From Polynucleobacter sp. UK-Kesae-W10 (GTDB lineage: Bacteria; Pseudomonadota; Gammaproteobacteria; Burkholderiales; Burkholderiaceae): a DNA stretch of 64,000 bases. The DNA lies in contig NZ_JACVQB010000003.1 of the NCBI RefSeq assembly GCF_018881575.1, positions 1 to 64,000 on the forward strand, written 5' to 3'. The notes below the pieces were generated by a model, which had not been told where the DNA came from, searched no databases, and was given only the letters and a program-made list of their open reading frames with translations. Made by a program: the position numbers and the translations under genes. This document shows, piece by piece, positions 56,533-64,000 of this stretch (within the stretch, counting starts at the first letter, position 1; every line of letters begins with the position of its first letter).

Positions 56533-59500
56533 ATGTCTTTCTTCCACTTTTTGCCTGGCGCTGACGCGCTTTCCCTGTTCCGTCAACAGCGACTTTTAGC
56601 ATCCTTATCGGCCCAAGGAATTGAGCTGGAGTCGATTGAGGCGCAATATCTTCATTTTATTTGGTCGGAGTCTGAGCTCAGTGCTGACGATCAAACGGTC
56701 CTGGCCAGCCTGCTGACCTATGGCCAACCATTCCAGTCCAAAATCAGCCAGGGAAAATCTTGGTTTGCTATTGGCAAGAGTGGCTCAAGCGAAGTGCAGG
56801 GCGCTGTCGTCATTCCACGTCTAGGCACAGTATCGCCTTGGGCAAGTAAGGCAACAGACATTGCTAAACAATGCGGCCTGAATGTGCTGCGTATAGAGCG
56901 TGGTGTGCAGTTTGCATGGAAGTCTAACAAAACCTTAAATGCAGATCAGGTTCAATTGGTTCTGGCGGCAGTGCATGATCGCATGACTGAAGCGGTGATT
57001 GAATCTGTTGAGGCGGCAAATGCGCTCTATCAAACTTTGGACGATCGTCCTCTAAAGCGCATTCCCGTTCTTACCGAAGGTAAGGCTGCCTTAGATAAAG
57101 CCAACCAAGAGCTTGGTTTAGCGCTGTCAGATGACGAAGTGACTTATCTTGCAGAAAACTTCATTCGCTTAGGGCGTAATCCTAGCGACGTGGAGCTCAT
57201 TATGTTCGCGCAAGCAAATAGTGAGCATTGTCGCCATAAGATTTTTAATTCCAGCTGGACAATTGATGGTGATGATCAAGAGCGCTCATTATTTGCCATG
57301 ATCCGCAATACCCATCAGTTGCAACCAGAAGGAACCATCGTTGCTTACTCTGATAACTCTGCAGTGATGGTTGGCTGCGAGTCTGAAACTTGGGTGCCTC
57401 GGGGTGCTGAGCATCAATATCAAAAAGATACCCGTTTGGTTCACACCTTAATGAAGGTAGAGACCCATAATCACCCCACGGCAATCGCTCCTTTTCCTGG
57501 TGCCTCTACTGGCGCTGGTGGCGAGATTCGTGATGAAGGCGCAACAGGTATTGGTGGTAAGCCAAAGGCGGGCTTGACTGGTTTCTCTGTTTCAAATCTG
57601 AATATCCCTGGAACTAATCTTCCGTGGGAAAGTGAGCAGTATGGCAAGCCGGAGCGTATTGCGACGCCACTGCAAATTATGATTGATGGCCCCTTAGGCG
57701 GTGCAGCATTTAATAATGAATTTGGACGTCCTATTCTCGGTGGCTACTTCCGAGTCTTTGAGCAAACTTTAGACGGTACGCGTCGCGGTTATCACAAGCC
57801 GATCATGATTGCGGGTGGCATTGGAAGTATTGATTCAATTCACACTGAGAAAAAACAAATTCAATCCGGACATCTTCTGATTCAGCTTGGTGGTCCAGGT
57901 ATGCGTATTGGTATGGGCGGCGCTACAGGTAGCTCCGTAGCAACTGGTACCAATACAGCCGATTTAGATTTTGACTCTGTTCAGCGTGGCAACCCAGAGA
58001 TGGAGCGTCGCGCGCAGGAAGTGATTAATGCTTGCCGTGCATTAGGTGAAAACAATCCTATCGTTTCGATTCATGATGTAGGCGCGGGCGGTTTATCGAA
58101 TGCATTCCCTGAATTGGCAGATGGCGCTGGTCTTGGGGCTAGCTTTAAGCTCCGCAATGTTCCGCTTGAAGAAAGCGGTATGAGTCCTGCAGAAATTTGG
58201 TGTAATGAGTCACAAGAGCGTTATGTACTGGCAATTGAAGCGAAGGATCTCGATTTATTCAAATCCTTCTGCGAGCGTGAGCGTTGTCCTTTTGCTGTAG
58301 TTGGTGAGGCTACTGCTGAACGTCAATTGCAGCTATTGGATTCTAAGCAAGCTCCTGGATCAGATCCGGCGCTGCCGATCGACATGCCGATGGAAGTATT
58401 GCTAGGCAAACCACCACGCATGCACCGAGACGTTAAAAGGGTTACTCAATCTTTTACTGAATTAGATGTAACGGATGCAGATCTTGCTCAATCGATTGCT
58501 TGGGTATTGCAACAACCAACGGTTGCTAGCAAATCCTTCCTCATTACGATTGGTGATAGAACTGTTGGCGGACTGAATGCCCGAGATCAATTTGTGGGGC
58601 CTTGGCAAGTTTCTGTAGCGGACTGCGCGGTTACTCTGATGGACTACAAGGGTTACCGTGGCGAAGTCATGACCATGGGTGAACGAACTCCATTGGCCGT
58701 GATTGATGCGCCTGCAGCAGCGCGAATGGCTGTTGGTGAGGCTATTACCAATTTGTTGGCAGCAGATATTCGTCAACTGCAAGACGTCAAACTTTCGGCG
58801 AACTGGATGGCGGCCTGCGGTGCTCCGGGTGAAGATGCCAAGTTATATGATTCTGTCAAAGCAGTTGGCATGGAGCTATGTCCAGCTCTAGGCATCTCTA
58901 TCCCGGTTGGCAAAGATTCCTTGTCCATGGCTACTGAGTGGAAGGATGGAGATCAGGCGAAAAAGGTTGTCGCTCCCGTGTCGCTCATTATTTCTGCCTT
59001 TGCTGCTGTCCAAGACGTACGCAAAACCAATACCCCTTTGCTCCAACTCAAAAATACAGACGGCTCCTCTCTAGAGACTGAGCTCATCCTGATTGATTTA
59101 GGTCGCGGCAAGAATCGTATGGCCGGCAGTATCTTGGCACAGGTACTCAGCCAATCTGGCAAAGCTGCTCCCGATTTAGATCATCCGGATGATCTCAAGG
59201 CCTTAGCATCGGTAATGATTCAGTTGCGACAAGAGGGCAAGGTGCTTGCTTATCATGACCGCTCAGATGGCGGCTTGTTGGCTTGTGTAGCTGAAATGGC
59301 CTTTGCCTCGCATACTGGGATATCGATTAATGTCGACATGATTGCAGTGGATGTTGGTCAAGAACCAGATCATGGGGATGCCAAGAACTGGGCTCAACAA
59401 GTTTCAGGTCGTCGCCACGAGCAAACTATGCGCGCGTTATTTAATGAAGAGCTGGGTGCTGTCATTCAGATTCGTCGCTCTGAACGTGATGCCGTATTTG

Positions 59501-60579
59501 CGTTATTGCGTCAATTTGGATTGAGTGCTTATAGTCATGTAATTGGTAAGCCTAACACTAATGGTCGCATCGAGATTTGGCGCGACGCTAAAAATATCTT
59601 TGCAGAGCCACGTGAGGTGCTGCAGAAGATGTGGACCAATACAAGCTATCAAATTGCCCGTTTACGCGACAACCCGGTATGCGCTGATTCGGAGTTTGCC
59701 TTATTAGATGTCTTGTCCGATCCCGGCATGACACCAAAGCTAAGCTTTAATCCAGCCGAAGATATTGCTGCTCCATTCATTAACAAAAACGTAAGACCCA
59801 AAGTTGCAATCTTGCGCGAACAGGGTGTGAACTCCCATGTAGAAATGGCTTATGCGATAAATTGGGCTGGGTTTGATAGTTATGACGTGCATATGTCTGA
59901 CTTATTAAACGGCAAAGCGAAATTGGCAGACTTCCGTGGTTTGATTGCTTGTGGCGGATTTAGCTACGGCGACGTCCTCGGGGCAGGTGAGGGCTGGGCG
60001 AAGACGATTCTGTTTAATCAACAGTTGCGTGATCAATTCTCCAGCTACTTTGCCCGACAAGATAGCTTTGCGCTGGGTGTATGTAATGGTTGTCAAATGA
60101 TGAGTAACTTATCAACTATTATTCCTGGTGCAGAAGCTTGGCCAAAATTTACACGCAATCAATCAGAGCAATATGAAGCCCGTTTAGTCATGGCCGAAGT
60201 TTTGGCCTCACCTTCGATCTTCACTCAAGGCATGGAAGGAAGTCAATTGCCGATTGCGATTGCTCATGGCGAAGGATTTGCTAATTTCAGTCAGCAGGGT
60301 GACCTGTTGAAGATTGATCAGCAGGGCTTAGCCGCATTGCGTTTTGTAGATCACCAAGGCAATCCAACAGAAGTTTATCCAATGAATCCAAATGGATCTC
60401 CGGGTGGGTTGACTGGTGTCACTACGCCTGACGGTCGCTTTACGGTGATGATGCCGCATCCAGAGCGCGTATTCCGTGCCGCGCAAATGAGCTGGTGCCC
60501 ACCTGAGTGGTTGAATACGCCGGATGGCGCAAGTCCGTGGATGCGATTATTCCGTAATGCTCGTGTGTGGGCTAAATAA
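56533..60579 (+). CDS. purL: Phosphoribosylformylglycinamidine synthase
   Basis: A purine-synthesis step converting FGAR to FGAM with ATP and glutamine. The 1348-residue large-type PurL has an N-terminal domain, two AIRS-like repeats ([33 protein letters not shown] is in the first), and a C-terminal glutaminase domain with the nucleophile Cys in [10 protein letters not shown], then HGEGFANF. It runs alone, flanked by a -10-only promoter and, 3 bp after the stop, the spermidine-synthase-like gene. Confidence 0.95.
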   Translation: MSFFHFLPGADALSLFRQQRLLASLSAQGIELESIEAQYLHFIWSESELSADDQTVLASLLTYGQPFQSKISQGKSWFAIGKSGSSEVQGAVVIPRLGTVSPWASKATDIAKQCGLNVLRIERGVQFAWKSNKTLNADQVQLVLAAVHDRMTEAVIESVEAANALYQTLDDRPLKRIPVLTEGKAALDKANQELGLALSDDEVTYLAENFIRLGRNPSDVELIMFAQANSEHCRHKIFNSSWTIDGDDQERSLFAMIRNTHQLQPEGTIVAYSDNSAVMVGCESETWVPRGAEHQYQKDTRLVHTLMKVETHNHPTAIAPFPGASTGAGGEIRDEGATGIGGKPKAGLTGFSVSNLNIPGTNLPWESEQYGKPERIATPLQIMIDGPLGGAAFNNEFGRPILGGYFRVFEQTLDGTRRGYHKPIMIAGGIGSIDSIHTEKKQIQSGHLLIQLGGPGMRIGMGGATGSSVATGTNTADLDFDSVQRGNPEMERRAQEVINACRALGENNPIVSIHDVGAGGLSNAFPELADGAGLGASFKLRNVPLEESGMSPAEIWCNESQERYVLAIEAKDLDLFKSFCERERCPFAVVGEATAERQLQLLDSKQAPGSDPALPIDMPMEVLLGKPPRMHRDVKRVTQSFTELDVTDADLAQSIAWVLQQPTVASKSFLITIGDRTVGGLNARDQFVGPWQVSVADCAVTLMDYKGYRGEVMTMGERTPLAVIDAPAAARMAVGEAITNLLAADIRQLQDVKLSANWMAACGAPGEDAKLYDSVKAVGMELCPALGISIPVGKDSLSMATEWKDGDQAKKVVAPVSLIISAFAAVQDVRKTNTPLLQLKNTDGSSLETELILIDLGRGKNRMAGSILAQVLSQSGKAAPDLDHPDDLKALASVMIQLRQEGKVLAYHDRSDGGLLACVAEMAFASHTGISINVDMIAVDVGQEPDHGDAKNWAQQVSGRRHEQTMRALFNEELGAVIQIRRSERDAVFALLRQFGLSAYSHVIGKPNTNGRIEIWRDAKNIFAEPREVLQKMWTNTSYQIARLRDNPVCADSEFALLDVLSDPGMTPKLSFNPAEDIAAPFINKNVRPKVAILREQGVNSHVEMAYAINWAGFDSYDVHMSDLLNGKAKLADFRGLIACGGFSYGDVLGAGEGWAKTILFNQQLRDQFSSYFARQDSFALGVCNGCQMMSNLSTIIPGAEAWPKFTRNQSEQYEARLVMAEVLASPSIFTQGMEGSQLPIAIAHGEGFANFSQQGDLLKIDQQGLAALRFVDHQGNPTEVYPMNPNGSPGGLTGVTTPDGRFTVMMPHPERVFRAAQMSWCPPEWLNTPDGASPWMRLFRNARVWAK

Positions 60580-60582
60580 TCC

Positions 60583-61347
60583 GTGTTTGCAATGGAGCCG
60601 GTAACGTTTTCTGAGAGTGGTGGCATTCGCTATCTTCATTTTGGTAGCGAGCTTATCCAAGGCGCAATGCGTATTCGCGATCCAGATGAGATATACCTAG
60701 AGTACAACCAGCAAATGATGGCCTGGCTACTATTTTTAGAAACCAAGCCAGGTATGAAAATTGCACAATTGGGCTTGGGTACTGGCGCATTGGCTAAATT
60801 TCATCATCGCTATTGCCCAGCAGTCAAAACGACTGTTGTAGAACTTAATCCAGCAGTGATTGTTGCTGCCAGATCCATGTTCTTTATGCCAGATGACGAC
60901 CGTAGATTGGAAACCTTGCAGGCTGATGCCAAGGCCTTTGTTCGGGATCGTAAAAACAAAGCGCAATTCGATGCAGTCCAAGTAGATTTATATGATGCGA
61001 TATGTGATGGGCCAGTTGCTAGCTCATTAGACTTCTACAAAGGTTGTTACGACATCTTGAAAGGCCCTGGTGTCATGACGGTGAACTTATTTTCACGTCA
61101 CAAAAGTTTTGATGTGAACTTAATGAACATCTGCGAAGCCTTTGATAATCGCGTGCTGTTATTTCCCGAATCTCACGATTGCAATGTAGTTGCTATTGCC
61201 TTTAAAGGCCCAAAGCTGGAAGCCGAATGGAAAGATGTATCCAAGCGTGCAAAACTTATACTCGAAAAAACAGGCCTACCTACAAACAAATGGGTCTCTG
61301 GTATCAGCCGAGAAAATGCCAGACAAGAAGATAAGCTGTCGATTTAA
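60583..61347 (+). CDS. Spermidine synthase-like (SpeE-family) protein
   Basis: A 254-residue Rossmann-fold protein resembling spermidine synthase. The nucleotide loop reads IAQLGLGTGALAKFHHRY where SpeE has VLVIGGGDGG, so the Gly-Gly-Gly-Asp/Glu motif is missing. VVELNPAVI carries the acidic strand end, and DAVQVDLYDAICDGP the active-site region, reduced. It starts at GTG 60583 or, giving a shorter N-terminus, ATG 60592. It may be an aminopropyl- or methyltransferase-like protein, or catalytically inactive; the substrate is unknown. Confidence 0.7.
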   Translation: MFAMEPVTFSESGGIRYLHFGSELIQGAMRIRDPDEIYLEYNQQMMAWLLFLETKPGMKIAQLGLGTGALAKFHHRYCPAVKTTVVELNPAVIVAARSMFFMPDDDRRLETLQADAKAFVRDRKNKAQFDAVQVDLYDAICDGPVASSLDFYKGCYDILKGPGVMTVNLFSRHKSFDVNLMNICEAFDNRVLLFPESHDCNVVAIAFKGPKLEAEWKDVSKRAKLILEKTGLPTNKWVSGISRENARQEDKLSI

Positions 61348-61363
61348 TAATGGGCAGCAAAAG

Positions 61364-61396
61364 AAAAAGGCGATCATTTGATCGCCTTTTTTATTT
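61364..61396. terminator. Intrinsic terminator between SpeE-like gene and acnB
   Basis: Arms AAAAAGGCGATCA (61364-61376) and TGATCGCCTTTTT (61379-61391), then TTTATT. The A/T flanks allow use by both the plus-strand gene and the convergent acnB. Confidence 0.85.
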
Positions 61397-61425
61397 CCCC
61401 AGAGTAATTCTGGGAAGTGCCTCGA

Positions 61426-64000
61426 TTACACAGTTACGGTATCGGCTACGTCGCTAAATGACTTGAGCTTATCAAAACTCATGTATTTGTAAACCTCACC
61501 AGATTTGGCTTCAAGGGCTTTCACTTGCTCCAAGTATTCGCTAGGAGTTGGTAAACGTCCGAGAAGTGCTGCTACAGAGGCTAATTCAGCTGAGGCTAAA
61601 TAGACTCGTGTATCAATACCAAGACGGTTAGGGAAGTTACGTGTAGATGTCGACACCGCTGTGGAACCTTTGCGGATCTGCGCTTGGTTGCCCATGCACA
61701 GTGAGCAACCAGGACTTTCCATGCGCGCACCAGCTGCACCCAACATACCGTAGTAGCCTTCTTCCATCAAAATCATGGCATCCATCTTCGTTGGAGGGGC
61801 TACCCATAAACGGGTTGGCATGTCTTTCTTGCCTTGCAATACCTGACCTGCAGCGCGGAAGTGGCCAATATTAGTCATGCATGAACCAATAAAGACTTCA
61901 TCAATCTTGTCGCCAGCAACTTCAGACAAAACTTTGACGTCATCTGGATCGTTCGGGCATGCCAGAATCGGCTCTTTGATTTCATCGATATTGATTTCAA
62001 TGATCTCTGCATAGTCTGCATTCGCATCCGCTTTCAACAGCTGAGGATTTGCAATCCATGCTTCCATAGCCTTGATACGGCGACCTAAAGTGCGCTTATC
62101 TTCATAGCCATTAGCAATCATCCACTTCATCAAAGTGATATTCGATTGCATGTACTCAATGATTGGCTCTTTGTTGAGGTGAACTGTACAGCCGCCAGCG
62201 GAGCGTTCTGCAGATGCATCAGACAATTCAAATGCCTGCTCAACCTTCAGATCAGGCAGACCTTCAATTTCCAAAATACGGCCAGAGAAAATATTTTTCT
62301 TGCCTTGCTTCTCAACAGTAAGCAACCCTTTTTTAATTGCGTACAAAGGAATGGCGTTTACTAAGTCACGCAAAGTGATGCCAGGCTGCATCTTGCCCTT
62401 AAAGCGAACCAATACAGACTCAGGCATATCTAAAGGCATTACACCAGTCGCTGCCGCAAAAGCAACCAAGCCTGAACCAGCGGGAAATGAGATGCCGATT
62501 GGGAAGCGAGTATGACTATCGCCCCCAGTGCCGCATGTATCAGGCAATAGCAAGCGGTTTAACCAGCTATGGATAACGCCATCACCTGGACGCAGGGCTA
62601 CACCGCCACGATTGGTCATAAACGGTGGTAATTCGTGCTGTGTACGGATATCAACTGGTTTTGGATATGCAGAGGTGTGGCAGAAAGATTGCATTACCAA
62701 ATCAGCAGAGAAGCCCAAGCATGCTAAGTCTTTCAACTCGTCACGTGTCATTGGACCAGTAGTATCTTGTGAGCCAACTGTTGTCATGCGAGGCTCGCAG
62801 TAGGTGCCTGGGCGAACGCCTTGGCCCTCTGGCAAACCACAGGCGCGACCAACAATTTTTTGGGCCAAGCTAAAGCCTTTTTTGTTGTCAGGTGGGCTCA
62901 CTGGCAGACGGAATTCAGTAGAAGCTGGTAAACCTAAGGCAGCACGCGCTTTGGCTGTAAGGCCACGACCAACGATCAATGGAATACGGCCACCGGCACG
63001 TACTTCGTCCAGGATTACTGGAGATTTCAGTGAGAAGCTGGCAATCTCTGTGCCGTTCTTAAATACTTTACCTTCATATGGGCGCAGCTCAATTTCATCG
63101 CCCATATTCATCTGGGAAACATCTAACTCAATTGGCAATGCACCGGAGTCTTCCATGGTGTTAAAGAAAATCGGAGCGATATTGCCACCAAGGCAGACCC
63201 CACCAAAACGTTTGTTAGGAACAAACGGAATATCTTGACCAGTCCACCAGAGAACAGAGTTTGTAGCAGATTTACGTGATGAGCCGGTACCAACAACGTC
63301 ACCAACGTAAGCAATCTGATTGCCTTTTTTCTGCAGGGCGGCAATTTGTTTCATTGGGCCGCGCACACCAGATTCATCTGGCTCAATCCCTGGGCGTGGG
63401 TTCTTGAGCATGATCGTTGCATGCAAAGGGATATCGGGACGGCTCCAAGCGTCTGGGGCTGGAGATAGATCATCCGTATTGGTTTCGCCAGTCACTTTAA
63501 AAACTGTTAACTTCATGCTTTCTGGGACGGCAGGGCGGCTAGTGAACCACTCGGCATCAGCCCAGCTTTGCATTACTGCCTTGGCATTGGCATTACCTTT
63601 TTCTGCAAGCTCTTGAACATCATTGAAGTAGTCAAACATCAAGAGTGTTTTCTTTAATGCTGCTGCTGCTGCAGCGCCACACTCGGCATCAGCTAAAAGC
63701 TCAACCAAGGGTTTGATGTTGTAGCCACCAAGCATGGTGCCTAATAATTCGGTTGCCTTAATGCGGGAGATCAAAGGTGATTTTTCTGTACCCTTGGCAA
63801 TAGCATCTAAAAATTCTGCTTTTACCTTAGCAGCATCATCCACTCCGGCTGGTACGCGATGAGTAATTAACTCTAATAGTTCCGCCTCTTTACCTGCTGG
63901 TGGGCTTTTGAGCAACTTCACCAGTTCTGCGGTTTGATCCTTGGTTAAGGGGAGGGCTGGAATACCGAGAGCTGCACGTTCAGCAACTTGCGCGTTATAG
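61426..64000 (-). CDS. acnB: Aconitate hydratase B (5' end outside the window)
   Basis: A TCA-cycle enzyme interconverting citrate and isocitrate. About 857 codons are visible; the frame stays open through 64000, reading [22 protein letters not shown] at the N-terminal side, so only a handful of residues are missing. The cluster cysteines lie in [10 protein letters not shown] and [10 protein letters not shown] (minus-strand order), and [18 protein letters not shown] is the AcnB active-site block. It is transcribed convergently to the SpeE-like gene. Confidence 0.95.
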   Translation of the reverse strand, partial: YNAQVAERAALGIPALPLTKDQTAELVKLLKSPPAGKEAELLELITHRVPAGVDDAAKVKAEFLDAIAKGTEKSPLISRIKATELLGTMLGGYNIKPLVELLADAECGAAAAAALKKTLLMFDYFNDVQELAEKGNANAKAVMQSWADAEWFTSRPAVPESMKLTVFKVTGETNTDDLSPAPDAWSRPDIPLHATIMLKNPRPGIEPDESGVRGPMKQIAALQKKGNQIAYVGDVVGTGSSRKSATNSVLWWTGQDIPFVPNKRFGGVCLGGNIAPIFFNTMEDSGALPIELDVSQMNMGDEIELRPYEGKVFKNGTEIASFSLKSPVILDEVRAGGRIPLIVGRGLTAKARAALGLPASTEFRLPVSPPDNKKGFSLAQKIVGRACGLPEGQGVRPGTYCEPRMTTVGSQDTTGPMTRDELKDLACLGFSADLVMQSFCHTSAYPKPVDIRTQHELPPFMTNRGGVALRPGDGVIHSWLNRLLLPDTCGTGGDSHTRFPIGISFPAGSGLVAFAAATGVMPLDMPESVLVRFKGKMQPGITLRDLVNAIPLYAIKKGLLTVEKQGKKNIFSGRILEIEGLPDLKVEQAFELSDASAERSAGGCTVHLNKEPIIEYMQSNITLMKWMIANGYEDKRTLGRRIKAMEAWIANPQLLKADANADYAEIIEINIDEIKEPILACPNDPDDVKVLSEVAGDKIDEVFIGSCMTNIGHFRAAGQVLQGKKDMPTRLWVAPPTKMDAMILMEEGYYGMLGAAGARMESPGCSLCMGNQAQIRKGSTAVSTSTRNFPNRLGIDTRVYLASAELASVAALLGRLPTPSEYLEQVKALEAKSGEVYKYMSFDKLKSFSDVADTVTV

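Overview
The window reads as core chromosome of a betaproteobacterium of the Burkholderiaceae. Gene content, moderate GC, small intergenic gaps and the polyhydroxyalkanoate and propionyl-CoA gene sets most resemble Polynucleobacter. The genus is an inference from memory of the families, not a database result. No insertion sequence, prophage, integrase, CRISPR array or origin of replication was seen. Three tRNA genes, four convincing intrinsic terminators and one TPP riboswitch are present.

Layout. 1-900: the 3' end of a CHAT-domain protein, then a winged-helix regulator translationally coupled to a small secreted protein; this is the only accessory-looking stretch. 883-7080 (minus): thiamin synthesis (thiC-thiO-thiS-thiG-thiE) behind a TPP riboswitch, with a DUF4743/Nudix hydrolase just upstream that probably clears damaged thiamin diphosphate. 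7228-9992: a perfect inverted pair of DnaA boxes, tRNA-Arg(CCT), a small membrane protein, an MFS transporter and a class III CoA-transferase. 10072-14522: parE-parC. 14532-18775: xdhC and mocA (divergent), a RidA homologue, a CoxE-like VWA protein and a MoxR-like ATPase; these are maturation factors for a molybdenum hydroxylase that is not itself in the window. 18929-19661: two c-type cytochromes behind an FNR-type box. 19739-27776: a GntR/FCD regulator and the whole propionyl-CoA to succinyl-CoA route (carboxylase, epimerase, B12 mutase and its GTPase chaperone). 27807-29592: tsaB, rimI and a decayed uracil-DNA-glycosylase homologue. 29647-34948: lplT, alr, bamD, rluD, pgeF. 35079-40782: PHA metabolism (phaC, phaB, phaR, a BktB-like thiolase) with rimO embedded. 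40816-47166: serB, mfd, ispD-ispF and a RutE-like nitroreductase. 47235-55166: tRNA-Leu, the proteostasis block tig-clpP-clpX-lon, tRNA-Val and a PpiD homologue without its parvulin domain. 55163-64000: tesA, a YbbA-type ABC ATPase, purL, a spermidine-synthase-like protein and acnB, which runs off the window end.

Regulatory signals carry most of the novelty. Eight genes have a -10-like hexamer 5-8 nt before the start codon and no Shine-Dalgarno, suggesting leaderless mRNAs; two of them (mfd and ispD) are divergent and their -10 elements overlap in a 23-bp gap. Other legible sites are an RBS-masking hairpin after the TPP aptamer, a 22-bp perfect palindrome over the GntR start, a perfect FNR box and a sigma-32-type promoter at lon. 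At the protein level the clearest oddities are a UDG-fold pseudoenzyme, a PpiD without its PPIase domain and an epimerase-like VOC protein lacking one expected metal ligand. No wholly new multi-gene system is evident.
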